NCBI RefSeq assembly: GCF_037325665.1
Contig: NC_090251.1
Span: 25,216,450 to 25,280,449, forward strand
Source of the DNA: Littorina saxatilis
Taxonomy: Eukaryota; Mollusca; Gastropoda; Littorinimorpha; Littorinidae
Direction: 5' to 3'
Length of the DNA stretch: 64,000 bases
The position numbers were made by a program, and so were the translations under genes. Of the stretch, positions 35,201 through 47,200 are shown piece by piece; the first letter of the stretch is position 1, and every line of letters begins with the position of its first letter. The notes under the pieces were generated by a model. It did not search any database. It was not told where the DNA came from and worked only from the letters and a program-made list of their open reading frames with translations.

Positions 35201-38200
35201 TGATAATTTATTGAGACATGTCACATGAGACGGCTTTTTGTTTCTACATGGGTTGAACATAGTTGAATTGAACAGATTGAAGATGCCAAGTAGATATCAA
35301 CACCTAAGCCATGATGGAATAAAACTAAAAGGGCAAGAAAAAAAGTTCATGTTCACTCCAGGGTGATTTTCAGGGAGCACAAACCACAATAACAAAGACC
35401 AAACATGTTGCAGGGTGCAGCTGTGTGTGTGCATCAGCCACATCATCAAGTGCGACTACCCTGGCCGCTGGCCCGACGCTGCAGAGAAGATGGCCATGTA
35501 CGTCCAGTCGGACAATCACAGCACCTGGTTGGGCGCCCTCATGTCCATCTACCAGCTAGTCAAGGTCTATGAGTAAGTTGTTTTCTTTCTTAAGGATTAT
35601 TTTAAACATCGGAAGATGACCCATGTAAAGTTAGCTGTAAAGTAAGCAACAGTACCTGCAGCAATATTTAACCTTTGTGTGTTTAACTGACAATAGGTAC
35701 AACTACACGCGGTGTGATGTAATGTGTGCTCTTTGCTACACGTACAAGCGGTGTGATGTAATGTGTGCTCTTTGCTACAGTTACAAGTGTTGTGATGTAA
35801 TGTCTGCTCTATGCTCAAAGTACAAGCGTTGTGATGCTATGTGTGCTTTATGCTACAGGTACAAATGGTATGATGTAATGTGTTTATCCATACATTTACA
35901 AGCGCTGTGATGTAATATGTCCTTTATGTTCCAGGTACAAGCGCTGTGGTGTAATGTGTGCTGTATGCTCCAGGTACAAGTGCTGTCATGACATGTGTGA
36001 TCTATGCTACAGGTATAAGCAGTGTGATGCAATGTGTGCTTTATGCTACAGGTACAAACGGTGTGAGGAGCGTGCGGTGATGGACAACGCCATGAAGTGC
36101 ATCATGCCATTGCTGTACCAGCGCATTGTGCAGATGATGCCTGACCCCTCCGACATCTCCGTCCTTCTCCAGAAACAGATCCTCAAGATCTTCTACGCTT
36201 TCGTGCAGGTTGGTTTCTTGCTGTTTTGAGGAAGTGGCACAAGGCATTATTGGATTAAACTAATGTGAGAGGGATGCAGTCACTCATGTTTGGTTGTGTT
36301 CCAGCTTTATTTTGTTTGCATACATTGTTTGTATGGGCGGTGGGTATTGGTTTCTTTGGTGTTCTTTTAGTCTTTGTTGGTCATTATCTGGAGTGGTTTG
36401 GTGCATAACCAGTGCCTGAACTAAAAGTTCTGGTGTTCATGTTTGGTGTCGGTGGAATGTTTGCTTGGGGTATTGTTGGTGTACAAGAGACATCCGTTAT
36501 TTTCCAATGAAGAGAATGTGTTTCTATTCGAGAGGAAGAGACAATGCTTTTCACTGTTTCAAGGCACTTGTTTCAGAAAGGATCCCGCCATTTCAAATGT
36601 AAAATTAGATATGTGTTAAAATTGACAGAATCACCTGTCGCTGGAGGTGGTGACCAAGGAGGTGTTCACACAGTGGATGGAGGTCGTGCGGCAGATTGTG
36701 GAGAGAGATGTTCCTCCCGTAAGTAGCTTTCTACCCGCTTCACAATTTACTCATGTATGTCCTCACTTTTTTTTTCAGAAGCTCAGATTTGTTACATGGG
36801 TAAAGTTAATTAAGTGTTGTTGATTTTAAATATACAGTAGTTTACTATATTTGGTGGGTCGATGGATCCTTAATTGGAATCGGACAAAAAAGAAAGAAGT
36901 CTGGCATTTACTTGGACATTGACGGTTTTGCATTGAAATGTTATCTCTTCAGTGGGGGCATGAGAATTCCAAAGGACGAAAAGGGATGAACCCTTGTGAT
37001 TGACGTAAAAGATGAGATTGACCGTCCATAACTGTGTGGAGGTGCTGTTGACGTTTGATAATTGACGTAATGGATGACCCGTCGGGTAGATGAGATTGAC
37101 TGCCCATGTAGAAGTGTTGTTGACGTTTGATGATTGGTGCGACAGGAGACCAACCAGGTGGAGGAGGAGGATCGGCCAGAACTGCCGTGGTGGAAAGTGA
37201 AAAAGTGGGCAACGCACATCCTTGCCCGCGTCTTTGAACGATACGGCAGTCCCGGCAACGTCACCAAAGACTACACCGCCTTTTCTGAGTGGTACCTGAA
37301 AACTTTCTCAGGTAGGTTTCATCTTTGGTGTGTTTTGATTTTGTTACTGTTTTGTATTGATTTTCTCTGTTTGATGATGTTTCCTTGTCCTGTCTCTTTT
37401 CATTTAATTAAACAGTTTGTGTTGCTGTCTTCGCTGTAACTATCCCTTTTTTTTTATAATACTGTGTACAGACCTTTAGAGATGGTCTGCAAATGCTCAG
37501 GTCATGTGTCACGATTGTTGCTGTGTAAGTGACTCAAGTTTTTGCTTTACAGCAAACTTAGCGGAGCTGCTTTTCAAGTAACTCAAAGAATTTGCTTGAC
37601 AGCAAACTTAGCTGAGCTGCTTTCCAAGTAACTCAAAGAATTTGCTTCAAAGCAAACTTAGCCGAGCTGCTTTCTATTTTTATTTGTGCCTGTGGCTAAG
37701 TGACACCAGCCTCAACAAGTCTTTCTTTGCCACACTAAGCACTGTACCATTTTGTCATGGCTTTTCCATGTTTGTTTAAGCTGAGTCTGGTCCAAGTGTG
37801 AGGTTAGTGTGTGGTGTTGGTTGCAACTCCCAAGAGGACACACATTTGTGTGAGCGGATTTCTATGTGTATGACACACAGCCATTTATAGCCATGCTCCA
37901 TTGTTAAATATATTCGAAGTTTTTGAGGTTAGTGAAAGGGAGATGGTGTTTGTTTTGGGTTGCGGCTGGCATCCTTTGAAGTAGCTATGCTCCATTGTTA
38001 TTATATCTAAAGGGAGACAGTGTGCGAGGGTACTGAAGAGGAGATGGTTTGGTTTGTTGCAGCTGGCATCATGCAGGCCCTGTTCAAGACGATGGAGCAG
38101 TATTGCTTGAAACAGTACATCGCCCCCCGGGTCATGCAGCAAGCTCTCAACTACATCAACCAGGGGTCAGTCACACTTATTGCACACATCTCTCACTTTA

Positions 38201-41200
38201 ACACAGAGTAGTAGTGCTAACACAGACAGTAAGTCGAGCAGCAAGCTCTCAACTACATCAACCGGGGATCAGTGCACACCCGTCACACTTACTGCACACA
38301 CCTCTCACTTTTACACAGAGTAGTAGTGCCAACACAGACAGTAAGTCAAGCAGCAAGCTCTCAACTACATCAACCGGGGGTCAGTGCACACCCGTCACGC
38401 TTACTGCACACAACACCTCTCACTTTTACACAGAGTAGTAGTGCCAACACAGACAGCAAGTCAAGCAGCAAGCTCTCAACTACAGCAACCAGGAGTCAGT
38501 GCACACCTGTCACACTTACTGCACACAACACCTCTCACTTTTACACAGAGTAGTAGTGCCAACACAGACAGTAAGTCAAGCAGCAAGCTCTCAACTACAT
38601 CAACCAGGGGTCAGTGCACACCCGTCACACTTACTGCACACAACACCTCTCACTTTTACAGAGAGTAGTAGTGCCAACACAGACAGTAAGTCAAGCAGCA
38701 AGCTCTCAACTACATCAACCGGGGGTCAGTGCACACCCGTCACGCTTACTGCACACATCTGGCGTTAAAACATCAAGCACTACCAACACAAACGGTATGC
38801 CAACCTGGATAATGTGTGAAGGTTCTGCACTTAGTACTAGGCTCTGATTTTGATTAAAGAATTATACTTGACAGGGTATTTTTTTACACAAATGAATAGG
38901 AGCAGCATTTAAATATGTCCTTTATGCAGAATGAACGTAAAGACGTTACATCTTTTCTTGAACAGAATCAGCCATGCCTTCTCCTGGAAGTTTATCAAGA
39001 ACAACATGCAGGTCAGTGTGTATGTTGTGTGCTTTTAAAATATATGCTGCGCCGTAAATCACAAAATAAGAATGGATAAACAATGAGAAGTTTGAAAGAG
39101 GTGTCAAAAGGAAAAGAAAAACGGCTAATTATAAGCCTGAAGTTTTTCAATATGCAAAAACGTGTCCATAGTGAATGTAAAAAATATGAATGATAATTAT
39201 ACCTTGCAAGAATTCCACTGAATTACCTAACCAAAACCTGACAGAATGTTGCTGCAACAAACGGGGCAAGGGAGCATTGTTTGTAAGGTCGTATTATATT
39301 TTTCAGTCGCTGATCCAAGATGTCATCTTCCCTTTGATGTGCCACAGTGACGAGGATGACGACCTCTGGAACAACGACCCCCACGAGTACATTCGTGTCA
39401 AATATGGTGTGTAGGCTTTGTCTTTGTTTTGCTATCTGATGATGCTACACCTGAGTTCAGTACTTATCTGCTTTGAATTAAAATATTGAAATGTGCCAAG
39501 TTGCAAAAAGAATACGGAGATAGTTTTGAATCTGCTTGTTGCACTGTGTATGTGTACCTTCATGAACGGTGTGGAAGGGAGGTTCATGTGATTGAGTTAT
39601 TTTTGAGGATTTTCTGTCCACTGTGATGGAAGCCCAGATTTCAACACAATTAGTGTGAATTTTGCTCAGATTAAAGGCATATGTACTCGATGACTATACA
39701 CGCTAATTGCTTTACCAACAGCTGGAGACATGCTAAATTAAGTTCCCTGCAAAATATTGTGGTCTAGGACCCCTTCAATGTTGAGATATGTTAATTTTCA
39801 TTTTGATCTGGATCGTCCTATTTATAGATTTGGCAACACATGTAACGTTGATGCAAGGGAGCTAACACCGCGGCTTTGTTGACATCCTCACTTTTTCAGA
39901 GGCTAGAACAAGCTGTAATGCATGTATTATGGTCCGCGCATGGTGACATATCGTCATTATATGGTCTTATGGTGCGTTTGACATCGATTATGGGCAAACT
40001 ACACTTTGTAAACACGGGAGCGCGTACATATGCCTTTAAGTTAGCAAAGAACTGAACAAGGCACCATACAAATGCTGAACAAATGTTTTGGAAGACTGGT
40101 CGTCTCCCATGATGGTGGCGCAGATGGTTTTCCACGCAGCCATAGTGACCTTTGTTCAGTGTAACACAAAGCTTTACTCGTTTATCTCCGAGAAACTGAA
40201 TGTACACTGTGCCTGTGTGCAGACGTGTTTGAGGACTTCCTGTCCCCCGTGATGGCGGCCCAGACAGTGTTCCACACAGCGACAGCCAAGCGCAAGGAGG
40301 TGCTGAACAAGGCCATGGGTTTCTGCATGTCCGTGCTGACCAACCCCACTGTGGAGCCACGGCAGAAGGACGGCGCTCTCCACATGATCGGTGCAGTTGC
40401 TGAGGTCCTGCTCAAGGTAGGTGTAGGAAAATTGTGTGTAGACGTCTGTATGGCTGTGGTAGTACAGTGCTACCCGTTATGTCTTGTCCGTTTGAGTGCA
40501 GGCTGAAGTACAGAGCACGTGTTTGGGGCATGACCAGACTCCTACTCTAGTTAGACATTGGAAAATTGTACACATCTTTGTAGGGTATTACAGTTGTACC
40601 TGTTGTATCTTGCGCCTCTGATAGGGAAATGGTCTGAAGACATCTTCATGTGGTAGTACAGTGGTACCTGTTATGTCTTGCCGCCCCTCTGATTTAAGTC
40701 CTGCTCTAGATGGGTATAAGAAAGCGGTCAGTGATATGTGTATGGCTGTGGTAGTACAGTGGGACCTGTTGTATCTTGTATCTTACGCTTTGATTGAATG
40801 AATTTGTGACTGTAGTGAAAGTCGTTTAATCTGTGAACAATTCAGCAAAAATCCATCATCTCTCTGCACAGTGGTGTGATGTTGTAGTGATGTGTGGTGC
40901 TGTGTGTTTCAGAGGAAGATCTACAAGGATCAGGCAGAGCTGATGCTGACAGAGCACGTGTTCAAAGAGTTCAGCAGTCCTCACGGCTTCCTCAGGGCCA
41001 GGGTCAGTTACCACACTTTGGAACATTTTTTATTCAGTTTACGTGACTGCATTTCCATTGTTTCCTCTCATTTAAGAATCTGTTGTTGGTAATCTTTGTG
41101 TGTGTGCAAAATGTTAATGTCATCTTTTACCTGATAACAGATTTGTTTCTGCCAGATTTCGACTAGAAGAGAAACAACAGGCTTTCTTTTTGAATCGTTT

Positions 41201-44200
41201 CATTTCATTCATTCTGGCATTTTGTCCATCTTGGTTTAAAATTCTAATACAGCGTTCTCATATAGCCCTTTTAACCATCACCTAGCAGTCTCACTGCTCT
41301 TTAAAACGTTAAAGAAGGAAAAGTCCGTTGGACACATTCAGTAGTTTGCTGATAAGAAGTACTTCAAATCAACTTGTTCGCTGATTTAACTATTTATTAA
41401 TTTCATTCGTTTACCTGTTAATTTACTTTGATTGTGACGAACAGGCTTGCTGGGTGCTGCGCTATTTCTGTGAGCTGAAGTTCAAGGCAGAGGGGAACCT
41501 GGTGAACGCCATGGCGGCCATCAAGACCTGCCTGCTGGCGGACAAGGACCTGCCTGTGCGTGTGGAGGCCGCTCTCGCCATACAGATGCTCATCACCGAG
41601 CAGGAAAAAGGTTCGCCACACAGTTCTGTCCCTTCCAAAAGTCTTGCTAGCCGTTTTAATCTGACAAATATGCACAGTGGAACCACACACACTCGTTTAA
41701 GACGTCCAAATATCTCCGCTGTAGTACCGGGTAAATGTGAAGCTTAGCTCCCACCTATACTGGTGGTTCAGACAACATGACCAGGCTTGAAAAAGCATAA
41801 TGAGGCAGCGACATGGTCTGGTTATAAGAATCTGTGAAATGGGATGTGAACTAACGGGTCTGGCCATTCAAGTATTTTTTTTTTAAAGACGGTTGAACAA
41901 AGTTACAAACCAATTTCTGGTATTCTTATTAAAGCTTAGAAGTGTATTTGATTTGAAAGATGTGCTCTTTTCTTGAACTTTCATGGAAGCACTTGAAAAT
42001 ATTGTCTTTCCTTCGTTTTCAGCAAAGACATACCTTCAGCCTTTCGTCAGTGAAGTCATGTTTGGTGAGTATCATAGCTTTGTTAAACAAAAAAATGTTG
42101 GTCCTGCCTAATCTTTGTCCTCTGCTCGTTTCATTTTTGAGTCACTTGAGAAAAAGTGACTCTATGTAATCGGTCAGTGTTAGTCTGTCCGGCCGGCCGG
42201 CCGGCCGTCCGTAGACACCACCTTAACGTTGGACTTTTCTCGGAAACTATCAAAGCGATCGGGCTCATATTTTGTTTAGTCGTGACCTCCAATGACCTCT
42301 ACACTTTAACGATGGTTTCGTTGACCTTTGACCTTTTTCAAGGTCACAGGTCAGCGTCAAAGGAAAAATTAGACATTTTATATCTTTGACAAAGTTCATC
42401 GGATGTGATTGAAACTTTGTAGGATTATTCTTTACATCAAAGTATTTACATCTGTAGCCTTTTACGAACGTTATCAGAAAAACAAGGGAGATAACTAGCC
42501 TTTTCTGTTCGGCAACACACAACTTAACGTTGGGCTTTTCTCGGAAACTATAAAAGTGACCGGGCTCAAATTTTATGTGAACGTGACTCCCAGTGACCTC
42601 TACACTTTGACGTCTGCTTTGGTGACCTTTGACCTTTTTCAAGGTCACAGGTATGTCTTGAAGGAAAAAAATTGAAATATCATATCTCTGAAACTATTCA
42701 TCGGATTTGATTCAAACTTTATAGGATTATTCTTTACATCAAATTATTTACATCTGTATTGTGTTGTGAATAGCAATTTCTTCCTGTCCATCTGATGCCT
42801 CATATAATATTCAGAACTGCGAAAGTGACTCGATCGAGCGTTTGCTCTTCTTGTTTTTATCAAGAAGATAGCGTAGATGAGTTGGATGGGGGATTCTGCA
42901 CAACATTGAATTGAAGACGTGCTGGCTGTTTGGAAAGTCAAGTCAATATTTATTTATTTTTAAACCTAGGGTTATATGAATTCTTAAAAAAAAAAAAAAA
43001 TACAATAAACATAACAAAAAAGATACGTAATAATGGGACACACAACACTTCAAATTAACCGGAAAGAATTCAAGCTTATTCAAAGAGATACATAGCACAG
43101 CTGTTTTGACATCCATACGTTCAGAAATGAGGTGTTAAAGTAGCTGAACAAGCTGGCAGCAGCAAAAAGTGTTCAGATTAATCAGGACACACACAGACGT
43201 CGGGGGGGCCCGGTAGCTCAGGTGGTAGAGCACTGGACTTGTGATCGAAAGGTCGCAGGTTCGAATTCGGGCCGGGACGGACACGGGTCAACTTTATGTG
43301 CAGACCCAGAGACGGAAGCCATGTCCCACCCCCGTGTCATCACAATGGCACGTAAAAGACCTTGGTCATTCTGCCATAAGTGCAGGTGGCTGAATACACC
43401 TAAACACGCAGACACCTGGGTAGCGCGACTCCGTTGCTGCTAGCTTTCCACTGGGAGGAAGCGACCCGAATTTCCCAGCGATGGGACAATAAAGTAATGA
43501 AAAGGAAAAGGAAAATGAAAATAAACATGGAAATGATTTGTTTCAGAGCAGCTGAACTTTGACAGTTTTGTGCACTATGCAAGAAGTATTCACTGTGATC
43601 AGGACATACACAGACGTCATACAAACATGGAAACAATGTGTTTCTGAGCTGCTGAATGTGATCTGTGAGACAGAACGATGACCTGAAGGGAGATATAAAA
43701 ATGTGTGTTTCAGAGCTGCTGAACGTGATCCGTGAGACGGAGAACGATGACCTGACGGGCGTGATGCAGCGCTTGGTGTGCACCTACGTGGAGGAGGTGA
43801 CCCCGCTGGCCGTCAACATGACCTCTCACTTGGCCGAGACCTTCGCCAAGGTCCTGGAGACGGACTCGGATGGGTCGGAGGAGAAGGCCATCACCGCTCT
43901 GGGCATCCTCAACACCATGGAAACCATCCTCAACGTCATGGAGGACCAGCGAGAGGTAACGCCACCCTTGCTTATTTTCACATTGTGATGGGTAAATTTG
44001 TTGATGCAAGATTTGGGCTGAACGTCTCACCTGTGGTTTATGTTAAACAAGAAATTTGACAGTTTATTAAAGTCTTTTGCATTGGAAGGATTTTGGCTGA
44101 AACCATCATTTACTTCACATCCGACAAAAATAGAACCGTTGACTGAGGAACTTTAGCAGGGTGAAAATAAGTTAGCTGTGCAGTGCTGAGTCTTTGAAGT

Positions 44201-47200
44201 GTGCTGCCATGTACACACTCTGCACTTTCCTTGTAACCTGCCCCTTATTCCACAATGTGAACATCTAGATATCTTGCTCATGGTTTGGCAACCCCCCGCG
44301 GGTTAGGGGGAAGAATTTACCCGATGCTCCCCAGCATGTCGTAAGAGGCGACTAACGGATTCTGTTTCTCCTTTTACCTTTTCTTGTATAGAATATAGTC
44401 AATGTTTGTAAAGATTTTAGTCAAGCAGTATGTAAGAAATGTTAAGTCCTTTGTACTGGAAACTTGCATTCTCCCAGTAAGGTACCGTACTTTCCGGGTG
44501 ACAAGGCGCTACAGCGCATAAGGCGCACCCCCTTCTTTTTAACAAAAATTGTAATCCAGTCACCCATTGGGCGCAGGGGGCCGATAGGGCGCACCAAAAT
44601 TGAAAAAGTATACCGGTAACAAACGGTCGAAGAATGAAAATAAGCCGCACATCAAAGGAAGAATACAGAGTGGAAATGACCCAGTTTTTGCCATGAGAGG
44701 TGGTTCCCATGTCATATCTGAGAGAGGAAACACTTCCTGCACCGGGGTCAGTGACCGGTCAGTGACCGAGTTTAACAGAGTGGAAATATGTGTGCTCTGT
44801 GTGTGCGGGGAGATCAAAGGCAGGTCCATTGTGATAGCTGGGTGGCTTGAGAGCTCGAGGAAACTTGACCAGGGCAGTACCTAGTAGCTGAAACATGCGG
44901 TAAAGCTTTGATTTTTTTCGTATTTCACTAGGATTAGGCGCTTCGTTATACAAGACGCAGGGGTCGAACTCGAGGAAAAAAGTCGCGCCTTATGACCCGG
45001 AAAGTACGGTAATATATTGTACTATGTTGCAAGCCCCTGGAGCAATTTTTTGATTAGTGCTTTTGTGAACAAGAAACAATTAACAAGTGGCTCTATCCCA
45101 GCTCCCCCCCTTTCCCCGTCGCGATATAACCTTTGTGGTTGAAAACGATGTTAAACACCAAATAAAGACAAAGACAAAATGGTTTGGCACCCATTGACAG
45201 AATTCCTGGTGTGTTCTTTTTTGAAAGACTTGTGAAATCTAAACAACAAAGTGACTGTGGTAAGATGAACAAAGACTTGTGAAATAACAGGAGAGGTGTG
45301 GTTGCTGTTTATGTCTAGATTCATTTGTATCCACTTTGTTTACTGTTTTCAAACTGTTCCACCTAATTTACACCAAGAGTTGAACGCAGCCAAGTAGCTT
45401 TACCTGATGCATTGTGTTTGCCAACAGATCATACTACAGCTGGAAGGCATCGTGCTCAAAGTCATTGGCATCATTCTGCAGCAGAACATCATGGGTAAGT
45501 AGCTTGGGGCAGGATTTCAAACTGAAGTGCAGCTATGCGACAAAAATGAAAAAAGTGCCCTGGCTCTAACTCTTCTGGGAAAAACTAAGGACTCAGAAAA
45601 TTGAAGGCAGTAAGATTTTTTTTAAATCTTAAAATGAATGGAACAAACATTTATTTTGTGGAAAATCCATAGAAATGAGTTGAAAATGCATTCACACTCG
45701 CCCCTCTCTCTCTTGAGAGGCCATTAGAGACTATATCTTGAGGCTGTTAGAGACTATCTTGAGAGGCCATCAGAGACTTTATCTTGAGAGGCCATCAGAG
45801 ACTTTATCTTGAGAGGCCATCAGAGACTTTATCTTGAGAGGCCATCAGAGACTATATCTTGAGAGGCCATCAGAGACTTTATCTTGAGAGGCCATCAGAG
45901 ACTTTATCTTGAGAGGCCATCAGAGACTATATCTTGAGAGGCCATCAGAGACTTTATCTTGAGTGGGCGGTGCCAGAATGGGTAACCGAACAGTGTGTGC
46001 TCTGACAGATTCTTCTTTTCACAAGTTGGCTGTGTATAGCATAGCGACATTACAGAGATAGGCAAGGCACATCTTGAGAGGCTGTTAGGGTTTATATCCA
46101 GGGAAAGTGTTGTCTGAACAGTTATTACAAGTCCCATGGTTAATACAAGATCAGTCCTCCCCATGCAAAACATAACAACTGCTTACTTTATCACTACAAC
46201 CTTGTTCAGAACAATAGCTCGACAATACAATGCCACGGGACACAGCAAAGGGCTAAATGATTCGTCATTCTTATAACAATGTTAAAGAAAGTTAGCCTAG
46301 GGCCCTGTCTAAACAGTGACCACACAGGTTGTGCTGTGACAGATTTCTACGAGGAGGTGACACATCATTATTATAACTATGTTATAGAAAGTTAGCCTAG
46401 GGCCTTGTCTAAACAGTGACCACACAGGTTTTGCTCTGACAGATTTCTACGAGGAGGTGCTGTCTCTGATCTACAGTCTGACCAGCGGCCAGGTGTCCAG
46501 CCACATGTGGGAAGTCTTCCCCATGATCTACCAGATGTTCAAGAAAGATGGCATCGACTTCTTCACAGGTAATTTTTTTTATTTTTTTTTTTTAACATTT
46601 TAGTCAAGTTTTGACTAAATGTTAACGTAAATGTTTTAGCATAGTCGTGGAATCAAGACGAGGGTGATGGTTGGTGTGTGTGTGTGTTTATGGGGAAGTA
46701 CAGTGTAAGAGCACATTTTATTAGCTTCGTACCCATGGGAGAAAAAGTAGGGATTGGCAGATGTGAAAATAGTCTGTGGGAATGGAGAGGGACCTATAGG
46801 AATAGGGGTGTCAAGGTGGGGTAGAGGAACCGTCTTGTGTAAAGTGCGTATAGTAAATGTTCTGTAGGAATAGTTTAACTATGGTAAACATCAGTTAGAC
46901 TCTTGGGGTTTTTGGTTCGTGCAGTGGGTCATATGGCACATGTTTTGTGTGTGTGACATTTTGCTTTCCCTGCACGACTGTGTGAGACTGTGAGGTAGGG
47001 TTTGTGGGTCACACAGTTGGTTTTAGAGCACATGTATTGATGTGTGTGTGTGTGAGTACATGAGTTGATGTGTGTGTACATGTGTTGGTGTGTGTGTTTG
47101 TGTGAGTACACGTTTATGTGTATGCGACAGACATGATGCCCGCCCTGCACAACTACGTGACAGTGGACACTGATGCTTTCCTGGCCAATCCCCAGCACAT

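Noticed and set aside
35597-35818. Minus-strand ORF of Cys/His/Thr repeats
   Set aside because: It is the reverse reading of the 39-bp exon 5 acceptor array.
42222-42745. Internal GACCTTTGACCT repeats as nuclear-receptor sites
   Set aside because: The direct AGGTCA-like motifs are part of a dispersed repeat present twice within itself, and nothing ties them to a promoter.
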